Origin: Streptomyces sioyaensis
GTDB taxonomy: Bacteria > Actinomycetota > Actinomycetes > Streptomycetales > Streptomycetaceae
Assembly (NCBI RefSeq): GCF_004122735.1
Contig: NZ_SDIF01000004.1
Coordinates: 1 to 64,000, forward strand
Reading direction: 5' to 3'
Length of the DNA stretch: 64,000 nt
In this document: piece by piece, positions 24,683 to 34,706 of the stretch
How the letters are laid out: each line of letters begins with the position of its first letter
How positions within the stretch are numbered: the stretch's first letter is position 1
Position numbers and translations under genes: made by a program
Notes under the pieces: model-generated
Databases searched by the model: none
Told to the model about the DNA's origin: nothing
The model's input: the letters and a program-made list of their open reading frames with translations, nothing else

Positions 24683-27600
24683 TCGCGTGCCTCCTCGACA
24701 ACGTGGCTCTCTCCCGGGGCCCCCGCTCCGTCGGTGTCCGTCTGTGGGATGGTCTGCTCCGCTGTACGTTCCGCGATCTCGGCCTCGACCTCGCGTCGGC
24801 CGACTCGCGCCCCCGCCTGGAATCCGCCGAGCCGACGCCGCAGCGCCTCGGCGTTTGCCGCACCGCTCTTGCGCGGGGCGGCGGGCGCCTGCTGCTGCGC
24901 CACCACCTGGGGCGTGCGCTTGGGCAGCCCGGTGGCCGTCCGCCGCTTCCCGCTGGCCGGGGCGGCGGCGGTCTCTGCGTCGGCCGGTTCGCCGGCCTCC
25001 GACGCCTCGGCGGGCGCCGCGTCGTCGGTGGGTGCCGCGCCGGTGGGTGCCGTGTCCGGGCCGGGCCGGGTGTGCTGGTCCGGCCCGATGGCGTACGGGT
25101 CGGAGGCGGGCGCGGCGTCGGGACCGGGGACCGGGGCGGCGGGCGCCTGGTCCGGGCGCCCCTCGTCCTCGGCCCGGAGGTGGTCACCGGTGCCCTGGGT
25201 GGTGGCGGCGTACGGTCCGGCCGACTGCGGGCCGTACGGGCCCGGTTCGGACGGGGAGTAGGTGGTCGGACCGGACGGCTGCTCGGGCGCCGGTCCGTCC
25301 GCGACGCCGAGCCCGGCGGCGTCGATCGCCCGCTCCGCGGCGGCGACGAACGGGTCGGCCTCGGGTGCCGGCGCCGGGTCCGGGTCCGGGGTGCCGTCGT
25401 GGCGGGGTTCCGGAACGGCCGGGTGGCCGTCGGGCCGCTCGGTGTCCGCGGCCGGGGCCCGGTCGTCGTCGTGCCCGGTCGGGGCCGCGGCGTCCGGCGT
25501 GCCGCGCAGCGCCGCCGGTTGGGTGCGCGTCGCCCGCGTGGGCAGGGCGTTGGAGTTCGCCTCGGCGACCGAGCCCGGCAGACCCGGGGAGTGCGCCAGG
25601 TCCGGGGACGCGGCCACCGGGGGGCCCGACGGCGCCGGGCGGGTGGGCAGGATCGAGCCGGGCAGCACGATGACGGCGGTGACGCCGCCGTGCTTGGCGT
25701 CCCGCAGCTGGACCCGGACCCCGTGCCGGGCGGCCAGCCGCACCACGACGTACAGCCCCAGGCCCAGCGCCTCGTCGATGGTCTCGGAGGACGAGGCGGC
25801 CTCGACGTCACAGAGCCGCTCGTTGAGCTCGGCCATCCGCTCCGAGGTCATCCCGATGCCCTCGTCCTGGACCGAGAGCATGACCTCGCCGCTCTCCAGC
25901 AGCCAGCCGGACAGCTCGACATGGGCCTTCGGCGGGGAGAAGGCCGTGGCGTTCTCCAGAAGTTCGGCGATCAGGTGGCTGAGGTCGTCCGCGGCGAACC
26001 CGGCGACCTGGGAGTGCGGCGGCAGCGACTGGATGACCACCCGCTCGTAGCGCTCGATCTCGCTGATCGCGGCGCGCAGCACGTCCAGCAGCGGCACCGG
26101 CCCCTGGTGGTTGGTGCTGTGCTGCTCCGCGCCCGCCAGGACGAGGAGGTTCTCGCTGTTGCGGCGCATCTGCGCGGCGAAGTGGTCCAGCTGGAAGAGG
26201 GTTTCCAGCCGCTCGGGGTCCTGCTCGCTCTCCTCCAGCGACTCGATGACGCCGAGCTGGCGCTCCACGAGTCCCAGGGTGCGCAGCGAGAGGTTGACGA
26301 ACCGGCCGTGCACACCGTTGTGCAGGGCCGCCAGCCGCTCGGTGAGATCGGCGATCTCCTCCCTGAGCGTCTCGCCCTGCTCCTGGAGCACCTCACGCTC
26401 GGCGACCAGCCGCTGCCGGCCGCCGATCAGCCGCTTGCGCTCGCTCTCCAGCTCGGTGGTGCGCCGCGCCAGCTCGCCGACCTGGGCGTGCAGCGCGTTG
26501 ACGGACCCCACGGCGGCGGCGAATTCGTCGTTGCGGCCCTTGTAGGTGAGGGGCTCCTCGTGCGCGGGGTCGGCGGCCAGTCGTTTGGCGCCGAGCCGCA
26601 GCGCGGCGAGCGGCTGGGTCAGCGAGCGGGCCGCCCAGACGCCGGCGCCGACGGCCAGCAGCAGGCACAGCGCCTCCAGGCCGATGCGCAGCTCCAGCTC
26701 CGACACCGCGTCGTCGCGCAGCGTCCCGAGCCGCTGGACATCGGTGGTGGCCATGGCGGATTCGACGCCCCGCATCAGTCCGATACGGGTGGTGAGGGCG
26801 GCCTGCACCCGCGAGCGGCTGAGCCGCAGATCGGCCGCGTCCAGCCGGGGCTGATCGGTCAGCCGGGTCAGATAGCGCTCGGCGGTGGTGACGTCGGCGC
26901 CGTTGACGGTGCTGTCGTAGCGGTCGCGGGCGCGCTGGCTCGCGGCCTGCTCGAAGTCGCCCAGTGCGCCCTGTTCACGGGTGTGGGCGACCTGGGCGAG
27001 GGTGGTCAGCCGGGGCTGGCTGCCGCCCGCGCCCAATCCGGCGAGCAGCAGGGCGCGGGTGCCGGCGGCCTCTTCGGTGGCGCGGCCCAGCGCGGGCAGC
27101 GCGCGCAGGTCGGCGTCGGCGGCGTCCGCGCGGGCGGGCAGTCCGCGGGCGATGTCGTCGCTGATCGCGCCGAGCGCCTGGAGGGTCTGGGTGTAGGCCC
27201 CGTAGACCTGATCGGCCGATTCGGGCCCGGACAGCGCCTTTTGACGGGTCTGCGGGAGGGCGGCCAGCAGCTTGGCGGCGGAGGCGTAGACGGCGCTGTC
27301 ACCCGAGGCGTCCTGTGCCTCGGTGCGCAGCTCGCCGATCTGCTGGTCCACGCGGGCGCGCTGGGCCCGGGAGACCGTGGCGCCCTCGGTCCCGGCACCG
27401 GGCCGGGCAGCCTGGGCGCCGGTTTTGGCGGTACGGCTGCCGCGCACGGCGGCGTAGGCGGTCATCCCGTCGCGTTCGTCGGCGAGGGAGTGCGCCAGGG
27501 CGATGGCGCGGACGTTCAGCTCCGCCAGATCGACCAGTTGCTGGCTGCTGGTGGCGTCGTCGGCCGTCGCCGTCAGGCCGGGGGCGCCGGCGCCGAGGAC

Positions 27601-27801
27601 CGCGGCGGCCACGACGGCCACCGCCCCGACGAGCCGGTTGCGCACCCGCGCGGGACGGCGTCCCGGACTGCCTTCGCCGCCGGCCGTGCCCTGCCCCTCT
27701 CCAGGAGCCGAGCCCGTGCCCGGTCCCGCGATCGAACCGGCCGGTGAACCCGGCTTCCCTGCGCCGCCCCGAAGCCGCATCTTCCGCACCGCTGCTCGCA
27801 T
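24679..27801 (-). CDS. cvnA: Conservon sensor histidine kinase-like CvnA
   Basis: 1040 residues. Membrane segment near 50-75, then a nitrate/nitrite-sensor-type (NIT) extracellular helical region (~100-330) with the second membrane segment LCLLLAVGAGVWAAR, HAMP-like linker (LTQPLAALRLGAKRL), dimerisation helices and an HATPase domain with ELLENATAFSPP (N box) and DEGIGM plus LGLGLYVVVRLA. The last ~330 residues are low-complexity Pro/Ala/Asp. No canonical phospho-accepting HExxP is obvious, as in other CvnA proteins. First gene of the conservon; start chosen as the first ATG of the frame, some upstream support missing. Confidence 0.93.
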   Translation of the reverse strand: MRAAVRKMRLRGGAGKPGSPAGSIAGPGTGSAPGEGQGTAGGEGSPGRRPARVRNRLVGAVAVVAAAVLGAGAPGLTATADDATSSQQLVDLAELNVRAIALAHSLADERDGMTAYAAVRGSRTAKTGAQAARPGAGTEGATVSRAQRARVDQQIGELRTEAQDASGDSAVYASAAKLLAALPQTRQKALSGPESADQVYGAYTQTLQALGAISDDIARGLPARADAADADLRALPALGRATEEAAGTRALLLAGLGAGGSQPRLTTLAQVAHTREQGALGDFEQAASQRARDRYDSTVNGADVTTAERYLTRLTDQPRLDAADLRLSRSRVQAALTTRIGLMRGVESAMATTDVQRLGTLRDDAVSELELRIGLEALCLLLAVGAGVWAARSLTQPLAALRLGAKRLAADPAHEEPLTYKGRNDEFAAAVGSVNALHAQVGELARRTTELESERKRLIGGRQRLVAEREVLQEQGETLREEIADLTERLAALHNGVHGRFVNLSLRTLGLVERQLGVIESLEESEQDPERLETLFQLDHFAAQMRRNSENLLVLAGAEQHSTNHQGPVPLLDVLRAAISEIERYERVVIQSLPPHSQVAGFAADDLSHLIAELLENATAFSPPKAHVELSGWLLESGEVMLSVQDEGIGMTSERMAELNERLCDVEAASSSETIDEALGLGLYVVVRLAARHGVRVQLRDAKHGGVTAVIVLPGSILPTRPAPSGPPVAASPDLAHSPGLPGSVAEANSNALPTRATRTQPAALRGTPDAAAPTGHDDDRAPAADTERPDGHPAVPEPRHDGTPDPDPAPAPEADPFVAAAERAIDAAGLGVADGPAPEQPSGPTTYSPSEPGPYGPQSAGPYAATTQGTGDHLRAEDEGRPDQAPAAPVPGPDAAPASDPYAIGPDQHTRPGPDTAPTGAAPTDDAAPAEASEAGEPADAETAAAPASGKRRTATGLPKRTPQVVAQQQAPAAPRKSGAANAEALRRRLGGFQAGARVGRREVEAEIAERTAEQTIPQTDTDGAGAPGESHVVEEARD

Positions 27802-28261
27802 TCCTGTCTCGCCTGCTCACGCCCTGTGGCGTCGCGGACCCGGCTCGCTCTCCGCTCGCGGGGCGGATCTGCGCGAAACCGCAGCAACGCACACGTCCGC
27901 GAGGGGAAACAGCCCGGCTCTGCGCGTCGCGACGAGCGTCCTGGCCCCGCCCCATGATCCGGGCAACGACCATTCCACCGGCGCCGCGCAGTGGCTCGGC
28001 AACACATGCCCGGCCACCTGAACGAGTGAACATCAATCGGAGTTTGGCCATCAACTTCCTCGCGCGAACGTTTTTGGCTGCAACCCCTAGCAAACCCCGG
28101 ACGGGTTTGGAGATGCGTCCGCGTCCTGGAAGGATGCGCGCCCGCACGCCACCGGACCCGGTGCACACCATCCCTGCACAATCGACTCCGCCCGTACACC
28201 TGCGCGACGGCCCGCGCCCGGCGGCCGGGGCGAATCGAGGGCCTCCGGCAGACTTGCGGCC
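27802..28261. other. Gene-free stretch between divergent cvnA and PP2C-like genes
   Basis: 460 bp carrying both promoters. I see AT-richer stretches around 28,020-28,090 but no hexamer pair I would defend and no small gene. Confidence 0.45.
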
Positions 28262-29107
28262 ATGCACATCGCACTCGCCACCGAGCCGGGCGACCCCCAA
28301 CGCCCAAATGAGGACTACACATCAGTAGCCCTTCCTGCCTCCGGCCAGGGCGGCGTCCTGGTGCTGCTGGACGGCGTGACACCACCCGAGGAGAACGACG
28401 GCTGTCTTCACACAGTGCCGTGGTTCACCGCGCGGCTGGGCGGCGCAATGCTCGAACTGTCGGTTTCACACCTGGATATGACGCTCCCTGAGTCCCTCGC
28501 CGCGGCCATCTCCCGGACAGCCGACACGCACCGGACGACCTGTGACCTTTCTCACCCCCGCACCCCGCAGGCAACCCTGGTCGCCGCGCGCTGGTCGGAG
28601 GACACCGTCGAACATCTCGTGCTGTCCGATTCGGTGCTCCTCCTGGAGCGGACGGACGGCTCGGTGCTGCCGGTGCTCGACCCGCGGCTGGACGAACTGC
28701 CGCCCGCGGTCCGGGACCTGCGGGCCGTCGTACGGGCGCTGCCCCGCGGCTCGGCGGAACGGGCCGCCGCGGGCCGGGAGTACGTCCGCGCGGTCGAGGC
28801 GCTGCGCAATGCCGAGGGCGGCTTCTTCACCGCGGCCGCCGACCCCTCGGTGGCCGCCCGCGCGGTGACCGGCCGCACCCCGCGCTCCGCGCTCCGCTCA
28901 CTGACCGCCCTCAGCGACGGCGCGAGCCGCTGGGTCGAGGTCTTCCGGGAGGGCTCCTGGGCCGACTGCGTGGCCCTGGTGGCCGGTCAGGGCCCCCAGG
29001 CGCTCATCGACCGGGTCCGGGCGGCGGAGGCGGCGGACCCCGCGGGCGCGGCACATCCGCGCGGCAAGGCGCGCGACGACGCGGCGGTGATTTTTGTGGC
29101 GCCGTGA
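28262..29107 (+). CDS. PP2C-type phosphatase-like protein
   Basis: 281 residues beginning MHIALATEPG. Metal-binding PP2C motifs appear in order: RPNEDY (Asp18), VLLDGV (Asp37), the ALSDGASRW stretch and the terminal RDDAAVIFV. This fits a cytosolic Ser/Thr phosphatase, shorter and more divergent than SpoIIE-type enzymes. No membrane or sensor domain. It stands alone between the conservon and a MarR gene on the opposite strand. Confidence 0.82.
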   Translation: MHIALATEPGDPQRPNEDYTSVALPASGQGGVLVLLDGVTPPEENDGCLHTVPWFTARLGGAMLELSVSHLDMTLPESLAAAISRTADTHRTTCDLSHPRTPQATLVAARWSEDTVEHLVLSDSVLLLERTDGSVLPVLDPRLDELPPAVRDLRAVVRALPRGSAERAAAGREYVRAVEALRNAEGGFFTAAADPSVAARAVTGRTPRSALRSLTALSDGASRWVEVFREGSWADCVALVAGQGPQALIDRVRAAEAADPAGAAHPRGKARDDAAVIFVAP

Positions 29108-29234
29108 CAAATCGCCGGCGGGCGGGCGATTTTCCCCCGCCGCCACGGCGCGCCGCCTCGACAGCGGCGGGCGGGCGGCGGGGCCGGTGCCGGTTGCCGG
29201 ACCGGACGCCGGTGCCGAGGGCGCCGGCCTGCGG

Positions 29235-29750
29235 CTATGCCTCGTCGCCGTCCTGCTCGCCCTCCTGCTCGGCGTTCAGCCGGTGCAGCAGGCGGGCCAG
29301 TTCGGCGACCTCGCCGCGGTCCCAGGAGGCCAGGCGGCGGGCGTAGCGGGCGCGGCGGCCGGTACGGACGCGGGTGAAGCGCGCGTGGCCCTCGTCGGTG
29401 AGGCGTACCAGGACCGCGCGGCCGTCGGCCGGGTCCGGCTCGCGGGCGATCAGCCCGAGCTTCTCCAGGGCCTGCAGCTGGCGGCTCATGGTGGCCTTGC
29501 CGACGCCGAAGAAGCCCGCGAGGTCGGTGGCGCGCTGGGCACCGGCGTCGGCCAGCCGGAAAAGAAGGCCGTAGGCGGCGGGTTCCAGGTCGGGATGCAC
29601 CTCTCGTGCCAGTTCGCCGGAAGAGGCACGGGCCCGGCGGAGAAATACCGCCAATTCGCGTTCCAGGGCGAGAAATACGTGGTCCACACCAATCGGTTCG
29701 CCCTTCGCCGTCGCCCCGTCGGCTCCGGTGTTGTGCACGTCAGCGCCCAT
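29235..29750 (-). CDS. MarR family regulator
   Basis: 171 residues from ATG 29750; the frame is open to 29861 but the extra residues do not look like MarR. The winged helix has QRATDLAGFFGVGKATMSRQLQALEKLGLI and the wing DPADGRAVLVRLTDEGHAR. Likely homodimer that responds to a small aromatic ligand. Convergent with the PP2C-like gene and divergent from the GH25 lysozyme gene, 335 bp away. The 14-bp repeats in this gap and an inverted repeat TAGACCAACG/CGTCGGTCTA at 29826-29870 might be regulatory. Confidence 0.88.
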   Translation of the reverse strand: MGADVHNTGADGATAKGEPIGVDHVFLALERELAVFLRRARASSGELAREVHPDLEPAAYGLLFRLADAGAQRATDLAGFFGVGKATMSRQLQALEKLGLIAREPDPADGRAVLVRLTDEGHARFTRVRTGRRARYARRLASWDRGEVAELARLLHRLNAEQEGEQDGDEA

Positions 29751-30085
29751 TCTTCCGCTTTCTCTCACCTGAAAGTTTCCGCCCACGGCGGCCGAAGCCG
29801 CAGCTCGGCCAGTATTTCGCAGGATTAGACCAACGGCAGCCCGCGGACCCTCTTTTGGCACGTCGGTCTACGCGCGTACCGTCATTTCCGGTATGGCCGT
29901 CCCCCTCGGCCCCGGACGTCAGCGGGTCCCCCGCGCGTCCTGGACACCGCAGCGCTGTGTCCACATCGCTGTGCCCACATGGCTGTGTCCGCACCCTCCG
30001 TGTCCGCACCTCCGTGTCCCGCACCCGGTCCATGCCGTCGGCTCTTCCCCCCTCAGGTCATCCACCGAGATCTTCGGAGGCACGT
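29751..30085. other. Intergenic stretch between MarR and GH25 lysozyme
   Basis: 335 bp. It contains the inverted repeat TAGACCAACG (29826-29835) / CGTCGGTCTA (29861-29870), 9 of 10 bases paired, and the 14-15-bp tandem repeats at 29954-30024. No gene seen. Confidence 0.5.
29954..30024. repeat. 14-15-bp degenerate tandem repeat
   Basis: Five units of the type GCTGTGTCCACAT / CGCTGTGCCCACAT / GGCTGTGTCCGCAC / CCTCCGTGTCCGCAC / CTCCGTGTCCCGCAC, ending about 60 bp before the lysozyme start. Confidence 0.75.
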
Positions 30086-30946
30086 ATGTCCGTGCTCAGA
30101 TCCGGCTCCCCCCACCGGCCCGCACGCTCCCTGGCGCTCGTGGCCGGGGTCCTGCTCTCCCTCCTCTCCCTCCTTCTCGGCCTCTCCGGCACCGCGGGCG
30201 CCGCGGCCGTCCGGCGCGCGCCCGAACCCCGCCACCCCGGCCAGGACTGGGCCGGTTCCCAGATCGCCCGGCACGAGGGCACCGCCGCCGGCGGCGCACC
30301 GCCCGCGGCCTCGCTCACGGCGTCCGTCGAAGGGGTGGACGTCAGCAGCCACAACGGCAGCGTCTCCTGGTCGACGCTCTGGAACAGCGGCGTCCGCTTC
30401 GCCTATGTGAAGGCGACGGAGTCCACCAGCTACACCAATCCGTCCTTCACGCAGCAGTACAACGGCTCCTACACGGTCGGGATGATCCGCGGCGCGTACC
30501 ACTTCGCCACCCCGGACACCTCCAGCGGCGCCGCCCAGGCCACCTACTTCGCCGGCCACGGCGGTGGGTGGTCCAAGGACGGCAGGACGCTGCCCGGCGC
30601 GCTCGACATGGAGTACAACCCCTACGGGTCCACCTGTTACGGGCTGAGCCCGGCCGGGATGGTCAACTGGATGAAGGACTGGTTCGCGACCTACAAGGCC
30701 CGCACCGGACGCGACGCCGTCCTCTACACCTCCACCGGCTGGTGGAAGCAGTGCACCGGCAACTCCACGGCCTTCGGCGCCATCAACCCGCTGTGGATCC
30801 CGCGCTACGGCTCCTCGGTCGGCGAACTCCCGGCCGGCTGGGGCTTCCACACCATCTGGCAGTACACCTCCTCCGGCCCGACGGTCGGTGACCACAACCG
30901 CTTCAACGGCTCGCTGGACCGCCTCAAGGCCCTCGCCAACGGCTGA
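30086..30946 (+). CDS. Secreted GH25 lysozyme (1,4-beta-N-acetylmuramidase)
   Basis: 286 residues; ATG 30086 follows CGGAGG with 5-nt spacing. A signal peptide runs to about residue 37 (LALVAGVLLSLLSLLLGLSG, then AGAAA). The GH25 barrel starts at VEGVDVSSHNGSVSW with the catalytic Asp, has FAYVKATEST, and the second catalytic pair in LPGALDMEYNPYG; it ends with WQYTSSGPTVGDHNRFNG. It hydrolyses the MurNAc-GlcNAc bond outside the cell. Close to cellosyl/ACM-type Streptomyces enzymes. A strong hairpin follows. Confidence 0.93.
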   Translation: MSVLRSGSPHRPARSLALVAGVLLSLLSLLLGLSGTAGAAAVRRAPEPRHPGQDWAGSQIARHEGTAAGGAPPAASLTASVEGVDVSSHNGSVSWSTLWNSGVRFAYVKATESTSYTNPSFTQQYNGSYTVGMIRGAYHFATPDTSSGAAQATYFAGHGGGWSKDGRTLPGALDMEYNPYGSTCYGLSPAGMVNWMKDWFATYKARTGRDAVLYTSTGWWKQCTGNSTAFGAINPLWIPRYGSSVGELPAGWGFHTIWQYTSSGPTVGDHNRFNGSLDRLKALANG

Positions 30947-30960
30947 GGGCCGCCCCCTAC

Positions 30961-31001
30961 GGGACGGCCCGTGCTCCCGTCGCGGAAGCACGGGCCGTCC
31001 C
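30961..31001. terminator. Bidirectional hairpin between lysozyme and lon
   Basis: GGGACGGCCCGTGCT (30961-30975) pairs perfectly with AGCACGGGCCGTCCC (30987-31001) around an 11-nt loop, between convergent genes. No T-run, as usual for streptomycete terminators. Confidence 0.85.
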
Positions 31002-31006
31002 TCGTC

Positions 31007-33466
31007 TCAGGCCGCGACCGGAACCTCCGGTGCGGCGCCGTTCGACGCCGGGGTCAGCGCCAGCTCCAGCACCTGGCGGACGTCCGCGACCGGGTGGACC
31101 TCCAGGGAGTCGAGGATCTCGGCCGGTACGTCGTCCAGGTCCGGTTCGTTGCGCCGGGGGATGATGACGGTGGTGATCCCGGCGCGGTGCGCCGCCAGCA
31201 GCTTCTGCTTGACGCCGCCGATCGGCAGCACCCGCCCGGTCAGCGAGACCTCACCGGTCATCGCCACGTCCGGCCGGACCTGCCGGCCCGACAGCAGCGA
31301 GGCCAGGGCCGTCGTCATCGTCACGCCCGCGCTCGGGCCGTCCTTGGGCACGGCGCCCGCCGGTACGTGCAGATGCACACCGCGCTCCTTCAGATCGGCG
31401 ACCGGGAGCTCCAGTTCCGCACCGTGGGAGCGCAGGAACGACAGCGCGATGTGCGCGGACTCCTTCATGACGTCGCCGAGCTGACCGGTCAGCTGGAGCC
31501 CGGAGGCACCGGTCTCCGGATCGGCGAGCGAGGCCTCCACATAGAGCACGTCGCCGCCGGCGCCGGTGACCGCGAGGCCGGTGACCACACCGGGCACCGC
31601 GGTGCGCCGCTCGGACGGGTCCTGTGCCGACTCGGGGGTGTGGTGCGGCCGCCCGACCAGCGGGCGCAGCTGGTCCACGCCCACGGTGAACGGCAGCTCC
31701 TGCTCGCCCAGTTCGTGCCGGGCGGCGACCTTGCGCAGCAGCCTGGCGACCGCGCGCTCCAGATTCCGTACGCCCGCCTCGCGGGTGTACTCGCCCGCCA
31801 GCTTGCGCAGGGCGTCGTCCTCCAGGGTCACCTCGCCGGGCTCCAGGCCGGCCCGCTCCAGCTGGCGCGGCAGCAGGTGGTCCCGCGCGATGACCACCTT
31901 CTCGTCCTCGGTGTAGCCGTCCAGGCGGACCAGCTCCATCCGGTCGAGCAGCGGCTCGGGGATGGCTTCGAGGACGTTGGCGGTGGCCAGGAAGACCACA
32001 TCGCTGAGGTCGAGTTCGACCTCCAGGTAGTGGTCGCGGAAGGTGTGGTTCTGCGCCGGGTCCAGGACCTCCAGGAGGGCGGCGGCCGGGTCGCCCCGGA
32101 AGTCGGAGCCCACCTTGTCGATCTCGTCGAGCAGCACCACCGGGTTCATCGACCCGGCTTCCTTGATGGCGCGGACGATCCGGCCGGGCAGCGCGCCGAC
32201 GTACGTCCGCCGGTGGCCGCGGATCTCGGCCTCGTCCCGGACGCCGCCGAGCGCGACCCGGACGAACTTACGGCCCATGGCCCGCGCGACGGACTCACCC
32301 AGCGAGGTCTTGCCGACACCGGGCGGCCCGACGAGCGCCAGCACGGCGCCGCCCGCCCGTCGCCCACCACCACCCTTGCCCGAATCGCTCCGCGATGCCC
32401 CTCCTGATGCGCCCTCGATCAGCCCGAACCCCCGCTCGGCCCGCCGCTTGCGGACGGCCAGGTATTCGGTGATCCGCTCCTTGACGTCCTCCAGGCCCGA
32501 GTGGTCGGCGTCCAGGACCTCCTTGGCGCCCGCGATGTCGTAGGCGTCCTCGGTCCGTTCGGTCCACGGCAGCTCCAGGACGGTGTCCAGCCAGGTGCGG
32601 ATCCAGGAGCCCTCGGGGCTCTGGTCGCTGGACCGCTCCAGCTTGTCGACCTCCTTGAGGGCGGCCTTGCGGACCTCCTCGGGCAGGTCGGCGGCCTCCA
32701 CCCGGGCGCGGTAGTCGTCGCCCTCGTCCTCCGGGTCGCCGTTCAGCTCGGCGAGCTCCTTGCGGACCGCCTCCAGCTGCCGCCGCAGCAGGAACTCCCG
32801 CTGCTGCTTGTCGACGCCCTCCTGGACGTCCTTGGCGATGGACTCGGCGACGTCCTGCTCGGCGAGGTGCTCGCGCAGCGCCTCGGTGGCGAACTTCAGC
32901 CGCGCGACCGGGTCGGTGGTCTCCAGCAGCCGGACCTTCTGTTCGGTGGTCAGGAACGGCGAGTAACCGGAGTTGTCGGCCAGCGTCGGCACGTCCTCGA
33001 TCTGCTGGACGCGGTCGACGACCTGCCAGGCGCCGCGCTTGCGCAGCCAGCTGGTGGCCAGCGCCTTGTATTCCGTGACGAGTTCGGCCACCGCACCGGG
33101 CAGGGGATCGGGGACCGTCTCCTCGACGGTCGTGCCCTCCACCCAGAGCGCGGCACCGGGCCCGGTCGTGCCGGAGCCGATCCGCACCCGGGCCAGGCCC
33201 CGGATCAGGGCCCCGGGGTCGCCGTCGGACAGCCGGCCGACCTGCTCGATCCGCCCGAGGGTGCCGATGCCCGGGTACGTCCCGTCGACGCGGGGCACAA
33301 GCAGCACCCGCGGCTTGTTGCCCGAGGAGGCGGCGGCCTGCGCGGCCTCCACCGCCGCGCGGACGTCCGCGTCGGACAGGTCCAGGGGCACCACCATGCC
33401 GGGGAGCACGACCTCGTCATCGAGGGGCAGCACGGGCAGAGTGAGCGATGTGGACGTCGAAGCCAT
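31007..33466 (-). CDS. lon: ATP-dependent Lon protease
   Basis: 819 residues from ATG 33466, which follows AAGGGGAG. The N-terminal LON domain begins [20 protein letters not shown]; the AAA+ module has Walker [10 protein letters not shown] and Walker [10 protein letters not shown]; the protease domain has [13 protein letters not shown] with the catalytic Ser and the downstream [14 protein letters not shown] with the catalytic Lys. A ~25-residue Ser/Gly/Arg linker just before the Walker A ([17 protein letters not shown]) is unusual. Degrades misfolded proteins. A HAIR-like inverted repeat 22 bp upstream suggests control by HspR, as reported for S. lividans lon. Confidence 0.97.
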   Translation of the reverse strand: MASTSTSLTLPVLPLDDEVVLPGMVVPLDLSDADVRAAVEAAQAAASSGNKPRVLLVPRVDGTYPGIGTLGRIEQVGRLSDGDPGALIRGLARVRIGSGTTGPGAALWVEGTTVEETVPDPLPGAVAELVTEYKALATSWLRKRGAWQVVDRVQQIEDVPTLADNSGYSPFLTTEQKVRLLETTDPVARLKFATEALREHLAEQDVAESIAKDVQEGVDKQQREFLLRRQLEAVRKELAELNGDPEDEGDDYRARVEAADLPEEVRKAALKEVDKLERSSDQSPEGSWIRTWLDTVLELPWTERTEDAYDIAGAKEVLDADHSGLEDVKERITEYLAVRKRRAERGFGLIEGASGGASRSDSGKGGGGRRAGGAVLALVGPPGVGKTSLGESVARAMGRKFVRVALGGVRDEAEIRGHRRTYVGALPGRIVRAIKEAGSMNPVVLLDEIDKVGSDFRGDPAAALLEVLDPAQNHTFRDHYLEVELDLSDVVFLATANVLEAIPEPLLDRMELVRLDGYTEDEKVVIARDHLLPRQLERAGLEPGEVTLEDDALRKLAGEYTREAGVRNLERAVARLLRKVAARHELGEQELPFTVGVDQLRPLVGRPHHTPESAQDPSERRTAVPGVVTGLAVTGAGGDVLYVEASLADPETGASGLQLTGQLGDVMKESAHIALSFLRSHGAELELPVADLKERGVHLHVPAGAVPKDGPSAGVTMTTALASLLSGRQVRPDVAMTGEVSLTGRVLPIGGVKQKLLAAHRAGITTVIIPRRNEPDLDDVPAEILDSLEVHPVADVRQVLELALTPASNGAAPEVPVAA

Positions 33467-33487
33467 GATCTCCCCTTCGGCAAGCAA

Positions 33488-33508
33488 GTTGAGCTTTTCT
33501 CACTCAAT
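33488..33508. promoter_or_regulatory. HAIR-like site upstream of lon
   Basis: On the minus strand ATTGAGT-GAGAAAA-GCTCAAC; 11 of 14 defined bases fit CTTGAGT-N7-ACTCAAG, the HspR-binding HAIR element, with the right 7-bp spacer. It ends 22 bp before the lon start codon. Confidence 0.8.
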
Positions 33509-33555
33509 GCCGCGGGGTCCGAAGATGTTCCCCCAGGTGCGTTCGCTGTGAGCGA

Positions 33556-34533
33556 TCAGGGGCGGGGGTCTGCCGGGGCGGCGGGCCGCGCCTGCCAGTG
33601 GGCGGGGCGGGTCAGGGACGGCGGGAGTGCGGTGGCGGCATCGCCCCTGGCCGCGTTGAGCTGTGCCTGGGTGAGGAAGAGGGCGCCCGTGAGGTCGGCG
33701 CCGGCGAGGTCGGCGTCCCGCAGATCGGCGCCGATCAGGTCCGCCGTGCGCAGATCGGCACCCGTGAGGTCGGCGGCGATCAGGCAGGCCCCGCGGAGGT
33801 TGGCGCCCCGGAGGCCGGCCCCCTTGAGGCGGGCTCCCATGAGGTCGGCGCCCCGGCGCTGCTTCTTACGGCCCGGGACCCCCGCCCGGACCAGTTCGCT
33901 GGTGCGCAGCAGCAGGGCGTTGACCTCGCCCCGGTGGGCCGGCACATCCAGCGCCAGGAGCTCCTGGGCGCTGCCGCGGGTCAGGCCCTGGGTCTTCTCC
34001 AGCGCGGCCCGCAGCGCGGCGTGGACCGGGCGGGCGGCCGGCAGGGTCAGCGCCTCGGTCAGGTACCACAGGAGCTCGTGCAACTGCCGCATGACGGGGA
34101 AGACATCGAACATCTGCCGGGCGGTCCCCGGGGCGCTCCGCCAGTCCTGTCCGCCGAAGGTGACCTGGGAGACCTTCTGCCCGGCGCCGAAGCAGTCGAA
34201 GACGGTGCAGCCGGTGAAGCCGCGCTGCCGCAGCTGGGAGTGGACCCCGCAGCGGAAGTCCGTACGGAGGTTGGGGCAGGGCCGCCCGGCGTCCTTGTCG
34301 ATCGCGAAGTCCGCCGAGGCCGCGAACGGCAGCGCGACGCAGCACAGCCCGAAGCAACTGCCGCAGTCGGCCCGCAGGCCGGGATCGACGGCGTCCGGAA
34401 CGGCCCGCTCGCGGTCCACCGGTTCCTCGCGGTCCACCCGTTGCTCACGGCCTACCCGTTGCTTGCTGCGTACCGATTGCTTGCCGCGGACCGACTGCGT
34501 GCTGCGGACCGGTGGCTTGCGGTGAGAGGACAA
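33556..34533 (-). CDS. Pentapeptide-repeat protein with Cys-rich N-terminal domain
   Basis: About 325 residues from a TTG at 34533; the frame stays open to 34692 and the start is uncertain. Residues ~55-120 hold a cysteine-rich part: CGSCFGLCC, RPCPNLRTDFRCGVH and FTGCTVFDCFGAGQ. Residues ~230-300 are about 14 pentapeptide repeats of A(D/N)LxG type (LRGANLRGACLIAADLTGADL), giving a right-handed beta-helix. In some relatives such helices mimic DNA; the function here is unknown. The N-terminus has imperfect SVR-x-KQ repeats encoded by ~20-bp DNA repeats (34,400-34,520). Confidence 0.8.
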   Translation of the reverse strand: MSSHRKPPVRSTQSVRGKQSVRSKQRVGREQRVDREEPVDRERAVPDAVDPGLRADCGSCFGLCCVALPFAASADFAIDKDAGRPCPNLRTDFRCGVHSQLRQRGFTGCTVFDCFGAGQKVSQVTFGGQDWRSAPGTARQMFDVFPVMRQLHELLWYLTEALTLPAARPVHAALRAALEKTQGLTRGSAQELLALDVPAHRGEVNALLLRTSELVRAGVPGRKKQRRGADLMGARLKGAGLRGANLRGACLIAADLTGADLRTADLIGADLRDADLAGADLTGALFLTQAQLNAARGDAATALPPSLTRPAHWQARPAAPADPRP

Positions 34534-34706
34534 GGCGCGTGCACTCCTGCGGCCGGCGGGCGCCGCGCAGGGCCGCGCCCGGAAAAGGGGCAGCCATTCT
34601 CCCAGGCGGCGCCGGGGCGCCGGGCGTGGCCGGTTCCGTGTGGCCCGGCCGGCACCACCGCGCCGGGCAACGGGCGTTGTCAGTGGTCGCACCTAGCCTC
34701 GGGACC

